Below, piece after piece: positions 4,794-8,035 of a DNA stretch of 8,035 nt. The stretch is from Candidatus Berkelbacteria bacterium (GTDB lineage: Bacteria > Patescibacteriota > UBA1384 > VFKW01), in contig VFKW01000141.1 of the NCBI GenBank assembly GCA_009885355.1, forward strand, positions 1-8,035. Reading direction: 5' to 3'. Below the pieces are notes generated by a model. It ran no database searches and had not been told where the DNA came from. It saw only the letters and a list, made by a program, of their open reading frames with translations. Numbering within the stretch: the first letter of the stretch is position 1; every line of letters starts with the position of its first letter. Position numbers and translations under genes: made by a program.

Positions 4794-6176
4794 ATGAAAC
4801 ATATCCATTTTATTGGAATCGGAGGGGTTGGAATGTCTGCTTTGGCGATCATTTCGAAGCAAAAAGGTATGAAAGTGACTGGTTCTGATGTGGAGAATAT
4901 ATATTTTTTAGGCGATATGTTGAAGGAAAATGGAATTGATGCGAGGCCTTTTAATGTTGATAATCTCAAGGATAAGCCGGATGTGGTAGTAGTGGGGGCG
5001 GCTTGGGATGATAAAAATATTGAGGTTGCGGAGGCAAAAAGACTGCATTTGGATATGATGGCGTATTCGGAATTTTTGGGTCAAATCATGAGCGAATATA
5101 AAGGGATTGCGATTGCTGGGATTCATGGTAAGACCACTGTGACAGCAATGACGGCTTTTTTAATGGATAAGGCAAGGATGAGTCCGAGTTTTTTGATCGG
5201 TTGCAAAACTGCGCCAAATTTGGGAACAAATGCAAGACTGGGAGATGGTGAATATTTTGTGACGGAGGCGGACGAATATAAGAAGTCGGCTAGTGATTTG
5301 ACTAGTAAATTTTTGGATTTAAAACCATTTATCGAGGTGATTACTAGTATTGAGATGGATCATCCGGACGTTTTTAATACGGTTGAAGATATTTATCGAT
5401 CTTTTTATCGTTTCGCTTGTAAGGTGCCTCGCTCAGGTTTGGTGATTGGTTGTATTGATAGCGATAAGGTGAAAAAATTATCATTAAGTTTGGCCGATAG
5501 ACGATTTGAATCTTATGGATTTTCGATCGGGGCAAATTGGCGCATAATTGATTATGAAGTTGAGCCTGGCGTGCAGACTTTTAGTATTAAAAAAGATAAA
5601 AATATTTATGGACCATTCCAATTGTCGATACCTGGTAAATATAATGTCTTAAATGCGACGGCGGCGATCGTGGTCTGTCTGACAGTCGGGGTGAAGGCTA
5701 ATACAATTCAGAAATACTTACCGGAATTTGTCGGAGCAGAGAGAAGATTTCAAATAGTTGGCGAGAGGAATGGGGTTTTGGTAATAGATGATTATGCGCA
5801 TCATCCTACTGCGATTCAGGCGACATTGAAGGGCGCGCGGGATTTTTATCCGGGAAGAAAAATCATTTGTGTTTTTCAGCCGCATACATATAGTCGGACA
5901 AAAGAATTATTGGGTGATTTTGCGAAGTCTTTTGATGATGCCGATCAAGTGATAATTACAGATATATATGCTTCGGCAAGAGAAAAATCAGGTAGAATAC
6001 ATGCGCGTCATTTGGTGGAAGAGGCAAAAAAATATCATAATAATTTGCAATATATCGGCGAATTAAGTGAAGCGACAGAATATCTGCGGGAAAATTTGGA
6101 AGGGGGAGATGTTTTGATCGTGATGGGAGCGGGGGATGTTTATAAAGTCGGAGCAAGTATAGTAGCTGGTAGCTAG
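4794..6176 (+). CDS. murC: UDP-N-acetylmuramate--L-alanine ligase MurC
   Basis: MurC is the cytoplasmic ATP-dependent ligase that attaches L-alanine to UDP-MurNAc, the first step of the stem peptide. At 460 residues it is typical. The N-terminal UDP-binding fold has GIGGVGMS (8-15) and the ATP loop is GIHGKTT (109-115). The central domain has EADEY (158-162) and SIEMDHPDVF (185-194), then GKYNVLNATAA (281-291). The C-terminal domain has RRF (317-319), DDYAHHP (332-338), VFQPHTYSRT (360-369) and DIYASAREK (390-398). The C-terminal motifs are those of MurC. The central EADEY...MDHPDVF spacing resembles the related ligase Mpl, so Mpl was considered and rejected. The last residues (Val-Ala-Gly-Ser) and the TAG stop come from the repeat that also ends ftsW. 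The close link to murG suggests one transcript. Confidence 0.95.
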   Translation: MKHIHFIGIGGVGMSALAIISKQKGMKVTGSDVENIYFLGDMLKENGIDARPFNVDNLKDKPDVVVVGAAWDDKNIEVAEAKRLHLDMMAYSEFLGQIMSEYKGIAIAGIHGKTTVTAMTAFLMDKARMSPSFLIGCKTAPNLGTNARLGDGEYFVTEADEYKKSASDLTSKFLDLKPFIEVITSIEMDHPDVFNTVEDIYRSFYRFACKVPRSGLVIGCIDSDKVKKLSLSLADRRFESYGFSIGANWRIIDYEVEPGVQTFSIKKDKNIYGPFQLSIPGKYNVLNATAAIVVCLTVGVKANTIQKYLPEFVGAERRFQIVGERNGVLVIDDYAHHPTAIQATLKGARDFYPGRKIICVFQPHTYSRTKELLGDFAKSFDDADQVIITDIYASAREKSGRIHARHLVEEAKKYHNNLQYIGELSEATEYLRENLEGGDVLIVMGAGDVYKVGASIVAGS

Positions 6177-6216
6177 CCACCGCCGGTTGGCGGGGTCCCG
6201 CTGCGGCGGGATAAGC
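6169..6216. repeat. 48-bp direct repeat, copy 2, overlapping the murC stop
   Basis: This copy is identical to 3382-3429, including both hairpins, and lies in the same orientation. The murC TAG (6174-6176) lies in it, in the same AGC-TAG position as the ftsW stop. TAGTAGCTGGTAGCTAG (6160-6176), which resembles the repeat after mraY, overlaps its left end. A short stop-rich tail follows (TAA at 6212, 6217, 6220 and 6228; TAG at 6225 and 6237), covering all three frames before the murB ribosome-binding site. Confidence 0.9.
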
Positions 6217-6253
6217 TAATAAGCTAGTAAGAATTATAGGGTTTAGGAGAAGA

Positions 6254-7255
6254 ATGGAAATTGCTGATCAATTAAAAAGTATTTTAGGTCAAAAACTTGA
6301 AGAGCATAAAAGCTTGAGGGAATTTACTTCGATTAAAGTAGGCGGAGTGGCCGATTACTTTTTTGAGGCAGAAACGATTGATGAATTAGTAAAGGCAATA
6401 CAAGCGGCAGTGAATGTCGATATTGATTATTTGGTTTTGGGCGGCGGGAGCAATGTGATAGTGAGTGATTTTGGCTATCCAGGTTTGGTAATATTAAATC
6501 GAACTTCAAATATTGGATTTTTGCAGGATAAAACTCAAGTCATGGCTGATTCTGGAGTTTACATGGCGCATGTAATTAATAAAGCGGCGGCAATGGCATT
6601 TGGAGGTTTGGAATTTTTGATTGGAGTGCCGGGGACGGTTGGAGGAGCGGTTTATAATAATGCTTCTTGTTGGGGCGGGGTAATCAGTGAATATATTCGA
6701 GGTGTAACAATGTTGTTGCCGGGGGAGGAAAAAGGAGAGCGTTGCCGAGTGGTTAATATTGAACCTCAGGAGCTAAAATTTGGGTATCATACAACTTTGA
6801 TGAAGGAGACTGGCTTGAAAAATCCAGGGAGAAAGCCGGTAATATTGTCGGTTAAGTTTCAGTTGACGAGTTTAAGACGTGAGGAAATCATGAGGCGGAT
6901 TAAAAATTTTCAAGAAATGCGAATGGAAAAACAGCCGATAGGGGAATTTTCAGCGGGAAGTATTTTTAAAAATCCATCGGGATCAGCTTTAACTGGAGGT
7001 CAGGAAGAGAAAAATTTTTCAGCGGGTTTTTTGATTGATCAGTCAGGGGGGAAGAAGTTTCGAGTTGGTCAAGCATCAGTTTCAAAGAAACATGGTAATT
7101 TTGTGATTAATAATGGTAAGGCGACAGCTGAAGAGATAAGGGAATTGATTGATAAGTTAAAAGCGCAAGTTTTGGAAAAAAATGGGATTAGCCTGGAGGA
7201 AGAAGTGGAATTCATCGGTCAGTGGGAACGATCAGAATCGGAAGTAGATTCATAG
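6254..7255 (+). CDS. murB: UDP-N-acetylenolpyruvoylglucosamine reductase MurB
   Basis: MurB is the cytoplasmic FAD- and NADPH-dependent enzyme that reduces UDP-GlcNAc-enolpyruvate to UDP-MurNAc, the substrate of MurC. It has 333 residues. The FAD-binding part has SIKVGGVADYF (26-36), LGGGSNVIVSD (62-72) and GLEFLIGVPGTVGGAVYNNA (118-137). The substrate-binding part has SAGSIFKNP (233-241), with Ser236 as the proton-donor serine, then AGFLIDQSGG (257-266), KKHGNFVINNG (278-288) and LEEEVEFIG (314-322), with Glu317 at the place of the catalytic glutamate. The usual Tyr-Arg pair (Arg159 in E. coli) reads Tyr178-His179 in FGYHTTLMK. AGGAG at 6245-6249 is four bases before the ATG. The upstream 77-base gap is mostly repeat. 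The hydrolase gene starts 14 bases after the stop and is likely cotranscribed. Confidence 0.95.
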   Translation: MEIADQLKSILGQKLEEHKSLREFTSIKVGGVADYFFEAETIDELVKAIQAAVNVDIDYLVLGGGSNVIVSDFGYPGLVILNRTSNIGFLQDKTQVMADSGVYMAHVINKAAAMAFGGLEFLIGVPGTVGGAVYNNASCWGGVISEYIRGVTMLLPGEEKGERCRVVNIEPQELKFGYHTTLMKETGLKNPGRKPVILSVKFQLTSLRREEIMRRIKNFQEMRMEKQPIGEFSAGSIFKNPSGSALTGGQEEKNFSAGFLIDQSGGKKFRVGQASVSKKHGNFVINNGKATAEEIRELIDKLKAQVLEKNGISLEEEVEFIGQWERSESEVDS

Positions 7256-7269
7256 CGAGGAGAAAATAG

Positions 7270-8035
7270 ATGAAAAGTCAGGCTGTGATTAAAAATAATT
7301 TGATAAGTTATCAATCTTATGGTGAAAATAAAAATATTTCCATTGTATTTTTACATGGCTGGAGATCTGAGGGTGCTGTTTGGACTGATGTGGTCAAACT
7401 GATGCAATCAAAAGGATTTGAAGGTTCTATATACTGTCTTGATTTGCCTGGATTTGGGGAATCATCGACTCCAAATAAAGATTTTAATTTGGATGACTAT
7501 TGTGTAATAGTGGATGAATTTATGAGAAAAATGGATTTAAAAAAAGTGGTTTTGGTTGGGCATTCTTTTGGCGGCAGAATAGCGATCAAGTTGGCAGCGA
7601 AACATTTTGGGTGGATTGAAAAATTGGTATTGGTGGATAGTGCTGGATTAAACCTGGATACGGATAGAAAGAAAATAATTCAAATAGCAGCGAAAGTAGC
7701 CAGGCCAATATTTTATCCAAATTTTATGAAAAATATGAGAAAATGGATTTATCTGAAAATGGGTTCGGGCGATTATTTGGCAACACCGGAATTGCAACAG
7801 ATATTTTTAAATACGATAAATGAAGATTTGACGGAATGCTTGAAAAAAATTGAGACTCCGACTTTAATATTGTGGGGGGGAAGAGATAAAGATACACCGC
7901 TTGAGTACGCAAAGATTATGAAAAGAGAGATTGTTGGGGCAAAATTGAGGGTTTTTGAAGAGGCGGGGCATTTTTGTTTTTTAGACTCGTCGGAGAAATT
8001 TGCAAGTGAAATGATTAATTTTTTAGGAGATAAAT
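7270..8035 (+). CDS. Alpha/beta-fold hydrolase, 3' end at window edge
   Basis: This is a serine hydrolase of the alpha/beta-fold (MhpC-like, Abhydrolase_1) superfamily; its substrate cannot be told from sequence. 255 residues are visible and the frame is still open at the edge. The last codons (FLGDK) look like a normal family C-terminus, so the stop may be within a few bases. Motifs are HGW (29-31) for the oxyanion hole, DLPGFGES (58-65), the nucleophile elbow GHSFGG (97-102) with Ser99, WGGRDKDTP (202-210) with Asp206 as the likely acid, and AGHF (232-235) with His234. The catalytic triad is therefore complete, and a lid region lies at about 130-190. No signal peptide or membrane segment is visible, so it is probably cytoplasmic. 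GAGGAG (7257-7262) lies seven bases before the ATG and the gap from murB is 14 bases, so it is probably in the murB operon. A role in envelope metabolism is inferred from place only. Confidence 0.9.
   Translation, partial: MKSQAVIKNNLISYQSYGENKNISIVFLHGWRSEGAVWTDVVKLMQSKGFEGSIYCLDLPGFGESSTPNKDFNLDDYCVIVDEFMRKMDLKKVVLVGHSFGGRIAIKLAAKHFGWIEKLVLVDSAGLNLDTDRKKIIQIAAKVARPIFYPNFMKNMRKWIYLKMGSGDYLATPELQQIFLNTINEDLTECLKKIETPTLILWGGRDKDTPLEYAKIMKREIVGAKLRVFEEAGHFCFLDSSEKFASEMINFLGDK

Noticed and set aside
4794..6176. Assignment of this gene as mpl
   Set aside because: The C-terminal domain carries VFQPHTYSRT and DIYASAREK, which are MurC signatures, and the gene sits at the murC position between murG and murB.
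6254..6256. Repeat-driven frameshift or readthrough fusion between murC and murB
   Set aside because: Stops in all three frames follow the repeat, and murB has its own ATG and AGGAG site.

Overview
The window is a stretch of a bacterial division and cell-wall (dcw) cluster, with every gene on the + strand. In order it holds the 3' two-thirds of mraY, then complete murD, ftsW, murG, murC and murB, and finally an alpha/beta-hydrolase gene that is still open at the right edge. Together these genes take UDP-MurNAc to a polymerised glycan. MurB makes UDP-MurNAc, and MurC and MurD add L-Ala and D-Glu. MraY and MurG build lipid I and lipid II, and FtsW polymerises lipid II at the septum. MurE, MurF and Ddl are not in the window.

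The organism looks like a member of the Candidate Phyla Radiation (Patescibacteria, Parcubacteria-like). This is an inference. It rests on the AT-rich sequence with a strong G-over-C bias on the coding strand, one probable TTG start, lineage-style variants in several Mur motifs (HESD in MurG, DSYAT in MurD, EADEY in MurC), and GC-rich hairpins and short A/T repeats in the gaps. TGA ends mraY and does not interrupt any gene, so the genetic code is standard and the UGA-glycine lineages are excluded.

Layout: mraY (1-642) is followed by a stop-codon-rich repeat and a probable intrinsic terminator (676-712). murD (755-2161) follows, probably with its own weak promoter. A 112-base gap with a hairpin touching the ribosome-binding site leads to ftsW (2274-3389). 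The 248-base gap 3390-3637 has no gene but is packed with repeats: a GC-rich double hairpin, a stop-rich array, an A/T repeat forming a long inverted repeat, and a second GC hairpin. murG (3638-4765) and murC (4794-6176) are close together. A second exact copy of the GC-rich double hairpin separates murC from murB (6254-7255). The hydrolase (7270 onward) starts 14 bases after murB.

The enzymes are ordinary in kind. The unusual content is a set of short repeats that has entered the operon and touches the coding sequences. An identical 48-bp repeat supplies the stop codon of both ftsW and murC. Stop-rich arrays with stops in all three frames follow mraY, ftsW and murC. A copy of the A/T repeat found upstream of murG lies in frame inside murD, where it adds about ten residues, and it directly abuts a perfect 12-bp palindrome.
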